Shown: positions 12,165-23,191 of the stretch, one piece after another
Numbering within the stretch: position 1 is the stretch's first letter
How the letters are laid out: every line of letters begins with the position of its first letter
Assembly (NCBI GenBank): GCA_031002005.1
Contig: CM061919.1
Span: 220,284,739 to 220,348,738 of the forward strand
Reading direction: 5' to 3'
DNA from: Vandiemenella viatica
Taxonomy: Eukaryota; Arthropoda; Insecta; Orthoptera; Morabidae
Length of the DNA: 64,000 bases
The notes under the pieces: generated by a model
What the model saw: the letters and a program-made list of their open reading frames with translations, nothing else
Databases searched by the model: none
Told to the model about the DNA's origin: nothing
Made by a program: the position numbers and the translations under genes

Positions 12165-12727
12165 ACATAGAGAGTGGATGGTTGGATTTTTGGAGACAGA
12201 GTGTTCATTCCGACAAATTTCGCGCTGTCTGGGCCATTCTGACAGTACTATGGGGGCAATAGGACTATACTACGGCAAGAAGGTTTAGGGTGATACTAAA
12301 CGAATAACATGAGGAGGGAAGGTCGTATTATGAAATTAATCAGCGGTGTTTCTTACCATCATTCATAAAACGAGCAGCGGCATTTCTAGAGACCCTTGTT
12401 TCCTCGCGCACAGTTGCGCTTAAGTAATTTTCCACCCATCTGCAGGTAAGTCGTGAGCGGACTGCATGGACAGCTGTATAATGGTGACGCATTGTCTTTA
12501 CAGACGAAACCAGGATGTCCTCCGTACTCTTGCATGAACAGGAACTGGACATCGGACTTCACAGCTGCTGTCGTCATAATGTGAGGAGATCTCCGCTACA
12601 GGCCTCTGTCTTTCCTGGCAGTTTGCGGGACAGTGGTACTTCCAAGAGATTCTAAATCTCATGTATTTCCTTTCACAGCGCGACTACAACGGGCGATTTT
12701 TCAATAGGATAATGCTGATCCACACCA
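12165..12727 (+). mobile_element. Tc1-like transposase relic
   Basis: The landmarks of a Tc1 DDE transposase survive in order. VFTDETRMS (near 12490-12520) corresponds to the first catalytic-Asp block (usually xWSDESRF). An FQ*DNADPH block at 12696-12723 corresponds to the second (usually QQDNAPxH). They are joined by GTRYFQEIL and HVFPFTARLQRAIF. The copy has stops and frameshifts, lacks recognisable terminal inverted repeats and the third acidic residue, and is directly abutted by a SINE-A copy starting near 12728. Confidence 0.55.
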
Positions 12728-12930
12728 AGACTGGTGGGTGAATGGTAACGCTGTGTCATGGACTTCGGGAGGATAACGGTTCAAATCCCCGCCCAACCAT
12801 CCAGATTTCCCGAAATCACTCCAGGCGAATGCCAAGATGGAGCATTTAAAATGCCCCTGGTCAAGTTCCTTCCTGTTCATTGTATCCAGTTTTTTACCGC
12901 CTCTAATGGCCTTGACAACCTGGGTTTCAA
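12728..12930 (+). mobile_element. SINE-A, decayed
   Basis: Matches the SINE-A order: gggtgaatggtaacgctgtg, cttcgggaggataacggttc (B box ggttcaaatcc), gcccaaccatccagatttcc, cgaaatcactccaggcgaat, gccaagatggagcatttaaa, then cctctaatggccttgac. The segment between the pol III promoter and the body (gggttttccatggttt) is deleted. Confidence 0.75.
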
Positions 12931-14130
12931 AGGATTCGACACCGCGTCTTATGCGAACATCGATCCACAAAATTGTGTTATTTTTTCTTTTTCCCCCCTG
13001 TGAAATTTGAAAATCATGCGGGAAAAGCTGCTGGGAAATGCTAGTAGTCATACAACAGCTATAGGATAAATTCAATAAGATTGTTGGCCTAAGACATCTT
13101 AATTTTTCTTATAAACGGTTTGTATCTATGACAGCTTAACTGTTCTTCGTTGCTTTACACTGCTTCGGATCAGAGATAAGATAGATATAATAGTGCGAGC
13201 CATTTTGGAAGCTGGAAACTGTAGGATGAGAGAAGACACAAGGTGGCACGTGGCTCCAACCGCAGAGGCGTGGCAGTCTGGAGAGATGAGATCTGAAAAC
13301 GAAAGTGCGGGCGATCGCACAGCGGAAAGCGAAATTGGGGGAAAGTCAGGCGGAAACTAACTCTGTGAGATATCAACTGTAGCCACGCTTCCAATTCCTT
13401 TTACACTGAATAAAAGAAAGTAGCACGGTGTCTCGTAGCGCTGAAGAACATTTCTGTGACATCACGCTTAGCATAACTGGCTGAATATGACGAGAACCAG
13501 GTTTGACACCAAGTACCAACAAAGTATTTTTCTCGAGCAGTGAGATGAATTTCTAAATGTACTCACAGTCTAGGATAAACAAAAGATGTCCTGAAAAATC
13601 TTAAGAACTGGTTACTGTCAAGAAAACAGGCACGTGTCGGTATAATGTATTTCATTCTGATAAATAAAGTAAATACTAGTTGACGGCAGCATGTTCCAAG
13701 TCGCTATTGAATATTGTTATTGTTTCAAAGTTTATGATGCAATTGTCAATATATTCTAAAGATTCTGGACTGCTAGTATTTAATTATTCTTTGGTACACT
13801 TTTAAATCCCATTTTGCCATCAGCACTGCTGGGAAAATCTATTTGTTAGTGAAAATTTCCAATTATCATGAACTAAAGCGTATAGAAATTTTATGAGCGT
13901 CAATGTAAAGAGCAGTTATGCTTACCGATGAGCAGTTAGCATTTTTCAATCATTAATTGCTGTTTGGATGCAGCTCCATTATAATATCATCAATAGCCAA
14001 TGCTAAATTACGGAAATTAGCATCTTGTAAACCTTAGACCGGGAAGAGTTTAACTAAAAATATGTTTTTCTTTTTGTTATTCTTCGAAACAGATGTTCCG
14101 AACAATGTTGGATTTTTTTTTCTAGGGCTC
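12931..14130. other. No gene seen
   Basis: AT-rich sequence. Minus-strand frames at 13126-13394 overlap each other and use non-ATG starts, and I recognise no domain. No repeat was recognised. Confidence 0.45.
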
Positions 14131-14134
14131 TCTG

Positions 14135-14354
14135 AAGTCAGGGTCTCTTAGAGACGGGAGAAAATTGGGATCTGGAAGGAATTCGACCTTGGCTTTTTGA
14201 TTGGGATCTGGAAAGAATTCGACCTTGGCCTTTTGAAGAAACTGTCCAGATATTCATCCAGTGTTATGTCGAGAAACAATGAAAATCCGAAATGGAGGGA
14301 GGGATATTTCAATCCACGTCCAGACCAGAGCGTTACCGCTCACCCACCACGCTC
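14135..14354 (-). mobile_element. SINE-A with an internal 36-bp tandem duplication
   Basis: The minus-strand start lies at 14354 (cgagcgtggtgggtgagcgg) and the body runs down to about 14135. Bases 14165-14200 and 14201-14236 are a direct tandem duplication of ttgggatctggaa(g/a)gaattc and the following 16 bases, differing at two positions. The duplication lies in the 3' part of the element. Confidence 0.75.
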
Positions 14355-17300
14355 GGTTGAATTGCTGGAGTCGTAACCGTTTGGTATCTTTCGGAATAGC
14401 TTGAGCTGCTCGTAATGGAAAAATAGACGCCTCTGTTGCGTACTAAGGTTGAACAACACATAGCACAAACTATCAAAAACGGGACTGAAAATGTCTTCCT
14501 CCGTTGTTAATTCAGCTTTTCCATCCAACTATTATTTCTTCCCATTTAAAGAAGTGAACTATCATAGTTTCGCTGACTATATAAATACTCGCATATCCTC
14601 GGGTACGAAATGGTCCGTCAGTTTACAGTCGAGATTAATATAAATGAAAATAACAATTAGCTCATTTGTTGGCGTCGCATATTAATTGTTTTTAGTAATA
14701 ACGAAAATGGATTGAAGCTTAGATTCAGGAGTGAATTGTACACCAAAACAGCAGCTTACCTTGCATTACACAAAAACCACCAGGTTTTGATTTACCTCGT
14801 AAAACTTGGTCCACACTCAACAGAATCAGAACTCGGCATGGCAGATGCGCACACTCTCTATACCAGTGGGACAAGCAACCATCCCCCTTATGCGAATGCG
14901 GATTCAGACTATTGGTCATATTATTGAAGAGTGTCGTATAAGATCTTACAGTGGTGATCCTGTGGACTTCCTTCTGGCAACTCAGGAATCGATAAAGTAT
15001 AGTAATAAACTAGATATAAGTATTTAATCTTGTAAAGTTGCAGTGTATATATTTTATCAATGTTCTTAAAAGTGTCTGAATTGCCATACGGTAAATAAAT
15101 AATAAATGGTTTGAAGTACAGTATATGAGAGGATAAAATGTTTAATATACTTACAACAATTCCATAGGGCCCATCAATCACGATCAGATCATCTCATGCA
15201 AAAGAGAATGTACTGTATCGATGGCAATGAGCCCCTCGGTAATACTTGTCTAATCGCTGGGTCAATTACACGGTGTGCTGATGTAATGATAATGAACTCT
15301 TGACATATGAGGAAAACCCGTTTTGAAACGCGAACAACGCAAGTTCTGCTAGTAATCGGTAACCACATTCATTGATTTCTGGGAAAGACCCAACCTCAAT
15401 TTTAATATGTCGATACTGGGAAAATACCATCTCTTAACTCGTCCTGCGTCTTAAGGCTGGTAACCGTTTCAGTTCTAATGCGCCTCAACTAAGTTCGTCA
15501 AAATATTCACGTGCCAAATATCTACTTCATTTGTGGTTTCAAGAATAGAGATGCTGAATTAATTATAATGGGTGCGTACTGTTCTCTGAAAATAGTCTAT
15601 TATTATGTTCCACATTTCCACCGCACAGACCGTCTATCCAATTCTTTTGCGAAGTCCTGATGGTTTCGGGTTTTCTTTTGTGAGAAATTTAATTATCACG
15701 AGTTGCTACAGTTTTTAGATGCAATTTTCTTAGCTCATATCTGTGGTACGACATTACACGTTGGATGCAGAACGACACTACACAATGCTACCAACATGTG
15801 CATTTATTTCTCTTATCAGGTGCTAAATTCAATTAGAAATTTAAATTTAAACGCTCTATGCTATGACTTCAAACTAAGGATTTGCTCATACATCCTGCAT
15901 CCTTAATACAATATCGCGTCTTGCTGGTTGAAAATGTAATTCTCCTCCATCCAGTTTCCAGATATCTGATGTCATAGAGTAATGGAAATCTAATTCTATT
16001 GTAATGACGGGTGGTGAGCGTAACTATATTTTGATCTCGTAGTTCCATTTTTGTTAATACTCTTTGGAAGCCAAGTATAATCTTGACAAGAAATGTATCA
16101 ACATCCTTAAATTTATCACACTGACGCCCGTGAATTGTGATCTGAGCTTTCTACGGAACCAGTGTGGGTACCAAGAGCTTGGCAGGATATAGAATCGGTG
16201 ATGCATGCAAAATGAGCGTGCTGTGCTATGCCTGGCGGAAGGGGAGAAAGCAGGCATGGTCCAGAGTATTTTAAGCAAAGTTATTAATTCGAGTATAATT
16301 AAGAACGCTGCGTTTTGAAGGGAAATTGTTGCCGCTTTCTAAAGATTCCGGACAAACAAGGCAGCGGACGATTGAAAGTAAGCAAAGACGAAGTAAAGAT
16401 TCTCCAGATAGTTAGTCCACATTATTCTAATCCTTCGCTACCAACACATTCCTTTGTGTTTTAAATATTACAGTTTTAAAAAAAAAGAATAATTTTGTTT
16501 GGTATCAAATAATGTGTGTTTCTAATCAACACTGAATAGTTCACACAATAGAGAAATAGTTAAGGAAATGTTTCACAAACATTATCTTTATATTTACGCA
16601 GAGTACCATCTAGTAGAGTTACTCTTTGTGTGTCCTTTTCTGCTCATTAGATAAACTCCATTAACCATTTAATTTTCTAAGGTGTCGACTGCTATGTCTT
16701 CAATGGTTCAATAAAATTTTCCAAACTATCTGTTTCTTCAATTACTTTACCCTGTTGTTGGATAGTTTACCTAAGTAGCGGAGTGATGGGAAGGTCTGTG
16801 TTAAGGAACCACTACAGCATTGTCTCCATTAATTTCGGAAAATTGTGAAAAACCGAAACTTTTATCGCTGGGTCGAGACGTGCCTTTAATGCGTTTATTA
16901 ATAAGTGTTACAAGATAATTTCGTTACTAAAAATTGATACCCTTCCAAAATCTCCTCCAGCTTGTTACAAAAACAAATTAAAAGAAAAATTAGATGTTGA
17001 ATTTTTCTTGGCCACTAACACACTTTCAGTACCAAATTTTCGCAGTTAATTAAAAGACTTTCTTGGAATAAGCTTTTGATTTTATTAAAATAACTTTGTT
17101 TTCTGAACCTCGTTATTAAATATTCATACAGAAATAAAACAAATCTTTTATGCAGTTCTCGATTCTAAACGTACAAAGAATAACAATAAACTGCAATTTC
17201 CGATATTATAATGACGTCGGAAGATAAATTATCCCCTGAAAAATATCTTGTAAGAAAACTCGAAGCAAAACCAACATGAGAGTAATAAATGTTTTGCAGC

Positions 17301-17419
17301 AGACTGTCACAACATTAAAAGGCACAGTAGTAACAATAATAATTTCGTATTGTCGTAATGGCCCTGTGACAGGGTTTCTATTGGCTGCGCATTCTGTAGT
17401 TTAACTTAAAATCAGAGCA
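14355..17419. other. No gene seen over 3 kb
   Basis: AT-rich DNA without recognisable exons, RNA genes or transposons. Short frames (for example minus 16054-16278, plus 15703-15906) have no recognisable domains and no flanking splice sites that I could pair. Confidence 0.45.
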
Positions 17420-17562
17420 ACGGAAGCGTTCTGGCAAGCTGTGCCAGAAGTTAAGATAGGGTTAAAGGCCTATGAAAATCCCCGCCGACACAGGGATTCG
17501 AGCCGTAGACCTTTCGATCACCAGTCAGACACCTTAACTACTGAGATCGCTGTTGCAAGAAA
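17420..17562 (-). mobile_element. tRNA-derived SINE, family C
   Basis: Read on the minus strand: gcgatctcagtagttaaggt (A box region), then ggctcgaatccctg as B box, then ggcctttaaccctatctta and cttctggcacagcttgcc. This is the same structure as 440-585. A run-off tail is not clear. Confidence 0.6.
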
Positions 17563-17569
17563 AGATATC

Positions 17570-17905
17570 AATTGATTTTTCTGTTTGAATGACTTAATTC
17601 CCTAATGACCGGAAAGACGAGGTGAGATAGAAATGAGATATCAGAATGGAAATTGGAGTTGAGAGGCTGATTGGAAGAATAAATTAAGATGTGTGGACAT
17701 GAAAAGAGGATTGTGGAGGAGGAAGCGATGTCAAGATAGATGACCAAAGCTAGGATTGCAGGCAAGAGACTAAGAGCAGATTAAGAGAAAAATGGGTGGA
17801 TCCAGCAAAGAAGGGACCAGGACTGGGACCAATGATGGAGGTACTGAGAGGGGCGGACAATGTTATGTATGCCGCGACTGAGGGGGGATGTTGATGAATC
17901 CTGTA
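17570..17905 (+). mobile_element. Possible LINE RT C-terminal relic
   Basis: A purine-rich stretch with pieces such as ARIAGKRLRAD and EKNGWIQQRRDQDWDQ recalls the AGKRPRGRPxxRWID tail of insect LINEs, followed by a cysteine/arginine-rich end near 17855-17885. Frames are broken by several stops and the match is by eye only. It could equally be unrelated purine-rich sequence. Confidence 0.3.
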
Positions 17906-18669
17906 TAATTATATTATGTATTAAAGTCGGTATATAAAACCAAGAAACGTTGTCTCTCAATTGTTAATAACATATTATAATCGCAAGACTAAAGCGGGAG
18001 TACTCCACCTGTGAACTTTCTCCTGCCTCGTTTGACATCACCGTCACTTCCCAGCTGACCTCAACACAGCACTGTCTTCAACCCACGTCAGAGGTTCGTC
18101 AGCTAGCTTCTACTCCCCTCTTGTCCAATTTTACATTAAAAACGACTTAAATATTCCATAGTGCCCATAGATGTCGAAATCCAGCCCTTTTAGAGAAATA
18201 ACAATCAATACATAAGTTACTAAATACGCCCGCGTAGTAATAAATTGGATTCCTATGTTCTCCTTTGCCTGAAATCGGAGTTATCTCTTCCATTCATAAC
18301 CTCTGTTCTACGTTTTCACAAAAATAAGTAATAGTACAGTAAATCAGAAAATAAATACATATACTCTTTTTCCAGATTCTTTTTTTGAGTTTATTATATA
18401 AAACACTTTTAATAAAAATCTTGACTTTTAATTTTTATTAATTCTAAATAGCTTTACAGTATCAGTTGGAAATCGTAACTAATTTTTAAATATTTCTTTT
18501 ACACGTTTTAGCATAAGTGCAAAAAGAGTAATTTTTCGCTCAAATTCAATCTTGTTATATCTTTTTAAAGTATATTCTTATTCGCCACTGAGGTATTTCA
18601 GTAAATAAAAAAAAAACCATACAATTGACGCATACATGTTTAAAACAGTCTGTAAGTTACTCAAGGTAA
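17906..18669. other. No gene seen between repeats and the left arm
   Basis: AT-rich, no recognised feature. The inverted repeat starts abruptly at 18670. I see no transposon terminus at that junction. Confidence 0.5.
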
Positions 18670-18994
18670 GTACAGTCGGGGACAGAATTCGCGAGACCCT
18701 TCGCCTTTCGATTATGCTTCGTTCTAGACACGAATACCACATGGGACAGCATAACTGGTAGGTGGTACACTAAATTCATGATAAAATAGACCTCTCATAC
18801 CCAGCACTTTACTCAAGACTAAAAAACTGAGCCCGCGCGGCAAGATACTCGCAGACGCTCAGAGGCAAAGTTCGGAGTTCTACAGTAAAAATAATCTCGA
18901 ATATCACCATTTTAGCCATAATAATTATTGAAATAACCAAATAGATTGATCATAGAGAGATGATAACACTTTTTTCGTAATTTTGATAACCATT

Positions 18995-19249
18995 ACCGAG
19001 CGTGGTGGTGTAACGGATAGCGTTCTGGCCTCGCATTCGGGAGGACGGCGGTTCGAATCCCCGTCCGGGCATCCAGATTTGGGTTTTCCATGGTTTCCCG
19101 AAATAACTCCAGGTGAATGGCGGGATGCTTCCTTCAAAAGGCCATGGCCGAATTCCTTCCCATTCCTTGCCCCCATCCTTTCCCGTCTCTAAAGACCACG
19201 TTGTTAAAAAGGGACGTTAAACTGTTACAAAAAAAAAAAAAAAAAAAAA
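18995..19249 (+). mobile_element. Young SINE-A copy, left arm only, with 12-bp target duplication
   Basis: A near-consensus, full-length copy: accgagcgtggtggtgtaac (A-box region), perfect B box ggttcgaatcc, catccagatttgggttttcc, atgcttccttcaaaaggcca, then cccgtctctaaagacc and a poly-A tail. It is flanked by ttgataaccatt at 18983-18994 and again at 19250-19261. The right arm has the unbroken single site aatggttatcaa at the corresponding place (about 30319-30330). The 83-codon minus-strand frame here is only SINE sequence. Confidence 0.95.
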
Positions 19250-19807
19250 TTGATAACCATTGTGTATTTTTTCCCCGACAAGTAAACAGTTAACAATTCG
19301 TTGGCAAACGCAATTATATGGCGAATACCGAAAAAAATCGCTAAATTACGCACGGAAAACCAGTAAGAGAGTTTGAATGGACTTAGTTACACTTTCTAGA
19401 GCTGCATCGTTATAGAACGGTGTGTGACAAATACACACAAAGGTTAAGGGTTAGTAGAAAGAGCATTTACGAAAGAACTCTAATGGTAAACTATGTCACG
19501 AAATATAAATAAGCTATTTCTAGAAAATTAAATGATGCGGAATATTAACATCTGAATTTTGTTTTCATCATACCATATTTAGAAGGTAAGCTAAATTTGA
19601 ACGCAGTAGCAACAGTTTTAGTAGTCATAATAATAATTAAGAATAATAAATAAATAAATAAATCCACCTGCAATGTGAATTAGAGGATCCACATTTTAAA
19701 TCTGAAAGATGGAAATAGGAAAACTTTCATATCTCTCTTTGTTTCTAACTAACACTGATAACACTATAAAATTTTCTGTCAAGCTTCACTTCTTGCCTTC
19801 CAAGCCC

Positions 19808-20020
19808 GATGGGTTATAGGTAACACTGTTGCCTGGCATTCGGGAGGACACGAATTCAAATCCCGTTGGGCATCCAATTTCAGTATTCCATGATTTTCAA
19901 AAATCTCTCCAGCTGAACTCCAGAAAAGTTCTTAAATTATTACCCGATCCTAGTTTCCAACACCATCAGCATTCATATCACATTGGTGTCGAAGAAATGA
20001 AGAAGACGGAAAAAAAGAAC
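19808..20020 (+). mobile_element. SINE-A, old copy (shared by both arms)
   Basis: Recognisable blocks are tgggttataggtaacactgt, gcattcgggaggacacgaat (B box attcaaatcc), ttgggcatccaatttcagta, ttccatgattttc and ctccagctgaactcc. It is followed head-to-tail by another SINE-A starting at about 20022. The counterpart in the right arm is 29555-29775 on the minus strand. Confidence 0.8.
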
Positions 20021-20021
20021 G

Positions 20022-20250
20022 TGGTAGGTATGTGGTATCACTCTAATCCGGCTTTCGGGAGGACTTGGGTTCGAAACCGCATCTACCTATCCAAGTAAGC
20101 GTTTTAGATGGTTTCCCCAAATCACTCCAGACAAATGCCGACATTGTTCCTTCAAAAGGCCATGGCCGAATTCCTCTCCATTACTTGGCCCCAGTCCTTG
20201 CCTGCCTCTAATGACCTCAATTAGATGTGAAGCTAGAAGCAAAAAATAAT
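20022..20250 (+). mobile_element. SINE-A, old copy (shared by both arms)
   Basis: Blocks cgtggtaggtatgtggtatc, ggcttt-cgggaggacttggg, B box ggttcgaaacc, aatcactccagacaaatgcc, ggccatggccgaattcctct and tctaatgacctcaattagat, then an A-rich tail. Head-to-tail with the preceding copy. The counterpart is about 29325-29553 (minus) in the right arm. Confidence 0.85.
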
Positions 20251-20394
20251 TTCTCAAATAAAAATAATTACATCTCTGTGGTGTGTTTTGGAGCTTTTCG
20301 TTGTTGGATTTATCTTATTCAACGGCCGAACATGGTATCGAAGGGATTAGAGTGCTATTTCCACATGTGGAGAGTCTCTAGTTCGGTGGTGTTT

Positions 20395-20645
20395 TAGGGC
20401 TGGTCGACGTCGAAATCATTATAGAGGAAAGAGGACTGGGGGCATATTTCTGGAAGGAATTCAGCCATGGCCATAGCAGAGAATCATCCCAGCACTCTCG
20501 GAGTGATTTAGATTAATCATGCAATATCTAAATACGGATGGCTGCACGAAGATTTCAACCCCTGTTCTTCCAAAGGGGATGGCTTGAGCGTTACCGGGAT
20601 TCTCGGTGACTGGTGCGATTCCGGCCAGGGGGCATGGGTGTTAAA
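20395..20645 (-). mobile_element. SINE-A, decayed, minus strand (shared by both arms)
   Basis: On the plus strand the reversed landmarks appear: gtcgacgtcgaaatcattat, gaaggaattcagccatggcc, ctcggagtgatttagatt, atctaaatacggatggctgc and ggcttgagcgttaccgggat. The counterpart is about 28940-29190 (plus) in the right arm. Confidence 0.65.
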
Positions 20646-21483
20646 GTAGGTGTTGCTGTATGTCTTGTGTCGTCTTTCAATTGTATGAGCAAAATGCATT
20701 TGGAAATACATCAGTACACAGGATAAACACACTAAACGGCTTAGCTGGATGAATGGATATCGGGAGGAATGCTATTAAAAATTTAAAGACAATTTTTTGA
20801 ACCAAAAGGCAATTGGCCGCCTTCAAAAATATCTCACAGGTCCACCTCATCTCACAGAAAATATTCTTTGTTTGGTGCCACTCGGTAACATGGCTAAGTT
20901 CTCAAAACGTACTAGGATAAAAAATTTGGAAAGTAGGCGTACTGTACTGAAGCTCTTTAGTGCACACGGGAGGGGTATTTAATTTCAGTTGAGTGTATAG
21001 GATTTAATCTCTTTAACATTATGTGTGGTTATTTCGTAAGGAGAAAATCTTCCTGCTGGCTCAGTTCAGACGCAAGGAGGAAGTAACCGATCTGGCAAAC
21101 ATTTCGAGGAAGTTTTTATTTACCAGTGGCTCTGAGAAAGTGAAGAACACTTGTGCAGTAGAATTTTCTCTTATTCGGTTTGTGAACATGACCATCCGTA
21201 CTCGAAATGTGCACATTTTCGAATCACGAGCACCTACAAATACAGTGACAGCCATTTGCCGAAGTTACGGAAACCACTTCATATAACATATTATTAAAGT
21301 TACTTGAACATAGTTAGAAGACCGATGAAATGTTGAAAAAACATTGAACTAATATGTATTAGTCATTAAAAATTTGTAAGAATTGCTTCTCGAGGATCTT
21401 GACTTCAGCATACCCTCATTGAATGTTCTACTTGCACTATTTGATTACCAAATGAATTGATCAATATTCCGTAATAATGCAGC

Positions 21484-21487
<4 letters not shown>

Positions 21488-21537
<50 letters not shown>
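21488..21537 (+). repeat. Poly-A tract of 50, length differs between arms
   Basis: Fifty consecutive A in the left arm correspond to a run of about 24 T at 28066-28089 in the right arm, flanked on both sides by matching sequence (cctggaagtgcacgttattg). Homopolymer lengths in assemblies are error-prone, so the exact difference is uncertain. The tract may be the tail of an old retroposon. Confidence 0.8.
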
Positions 21538-21541
<4 letters not shown>

Positions 21542-21754
21542 GAAGTGCACGTTATTGAAAATTGACCTGCCTTTATCTGCTGATCCAAATATTTTATGAC
21601 CTTCGGTGCCTTTGAACATTTAACCAGCTGACTATTGTGTCAGCCTTTGTTGAGGTAAGGTGGCATTGTATTGTGAAATCAAAACAAGGCGAACACTACA
21701 CTCATTCAAAAGTAGCCATATGCGAGGAAGAACTCGAATCCGTGGCCTTTATTA

Positions 21755-21960
21755 TTATTATTACTCCGCGAATCACTAAAAGTGTGTGGCGGAGGGTGCA
21801 TTGCACCTATCCGAAAGGGTAATGGTTTGGAAGGGATAAGGCAGAAGGCCTTTACAATGCGATGTCAGTGTTCTGGCCCCTACATTGCTAGCGCCAGCTT
21901 AAGTATCTAGGTCGGGACTCTATCGAAGGATTTTGTGAATGTGTCTGCTGTCGTGGTTTG
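21755..21960 (-). mobile_element. LINE 3' UTR fragment (same family as 4975 and 32628), shared by both arms
   Basis: The stretch cgcgaatcactaaaagtgtg followed by tggcggagggtgcattgcac parallels cttcaattcag..tgtgggtggcagagggtg at about 4997-5030 and caaatcacaaatactgtggg, tgacagagggtgctaagcac at 32656-32695. It therefore looks like the 3' UTR of the same LINE on the minus strand. No coding part remains. The counterpart in the right arm is at about 27640-27845 (plus). Confidence 0.45.
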
Positions 21961-22164
21961 CTAACACGGAAGACAATTCCGTAGGCCCACAGAACAAGGA
22001 AATTATCAGACATTTCAGGCATGCGATTTTCCTCTTCCTCGTTCAACTAACTTGCTTATATTGCTACCTAAGGCTGTTGTCTCACACAGTTAACAGACGA
22101 AAGAATTATACAGGAGTAGATCCGTATATCCTCGAGGAACCAGGGCTTTCTGAACTTTTTTAAA

Positions 22165-22362
22165 TTTGTTTCCAGCTTGACTTCTCGACTTCGAGGTCAT
22201 GGGAGACTGGAATATGGGCTTTTTGATGGAACTGTCTCGACGTTCGCTTGCAGTGATATGGAAAAACCGTAGAAAATCTAAATCTGGATGGCCAGAAGGG
22301 GATTTGAACCCGCATCCTCTCGAATGCGAGGCCAGAACATTATCGCTCGTCAACTACGCACA
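22165..22362 (-). mobile_element. SINE-A, minus strand (shared by both arms)
   Basis: Read on the minus strand: gacgagcgataatgttctgg, cctcgcattcgagaggatgc, B box ggttcaaatcc, ccttctggccatccagattt, then the body to cttcgaggtcatgg reversed. The counterpart is 27248-27445 (plus), differing by only a few bases. Its presence in both arms means it predates the duplication or was copied by conversion. Confidence 0.9.
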
Positions 22363-23026
22363 GTTTATTTAATTTACCGTAACATATAGATATATAGGAA
22401 CAATAATTACAGACTGACTCGGCCATGAATCTTTTTCTAAGATATATATTAGACGAACAAATATTTGATCAACTAAAGATGTCATATCTTAATCACATCG
22501 TTCTCATGAACCCGGAAACAACCATAATACACCCACTTTTATAACCACACATGTAACCTTTCAATTAGTTTTTCGAAGATAACATCATTTTCCTTTTACA
22601 AATCCAGCTTATTCCAGTTTCACTATCAATCATCCATTTCCTTCAGAATGCAGGCATAAGAATTTAAAAAGCTCGACTGCATATGAAATTAGCCAACGTC
22701 ATTAACTGTAAGGCTGACAGCGGTCTTTTTCCAAGACCATTCTTGCTTGCAGAAAATGCCATGTTGTCTCCCAAAGTGAGAAGGATTATTGAGCCCGTTC
22801 AAATTCCAGTCGGCTATAAGATTTCGTTTTTCCATGTTTTCTCAAAACGTTTGCAGATTAATAACCAGGATTATTCCACTGGTAGGCAGTGATCAACATG
22901 TTTTGTAATCTTTGTTCACAGCTCTTTCCAATATTTATTTACCTCGACAGTAATGAGGCGTTAGCCCTAATGAGTAAAAATGGTTAATGTATAAAAAAGA
23001 AGAACTGATGTGCAGTTTCCAGAGGT

Positions 23027-23191
23027 TATTATTTATTTCGTATCAGAAACATACAATTACACAATTACAGTCATCAAATTATACTGGACCAGTACTTGGC
23101 CACTTCCAGTGCATTTTCTGAGGCCTCATACAGTTCAGCTGCCGAACAGGATGCTGGACACAGTTGACACTGGAGCATGTTTTCCAGAGGT
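23027..23191 (-). mobile_element. 165-bp retroposed 3' end, left arm only, with 11-bp target duplication
   Basis: The direct repeat tttccagaggt occurs at 23016-23026 and 23181-23191, while the right arm has one copy (acctctggaaa at 26314-26324) with matching sequence on both sides. On the minus strand the inserted sequence ends cgaaataaataata, an A-rich end with a possible AATAAA signal. This suggests a 5'-truncated LINE or similar retroposon 3' end. The source family is not recognised. Deletion by recombination between the repeats in the right arm is the alternative. Confidence 0.75.
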
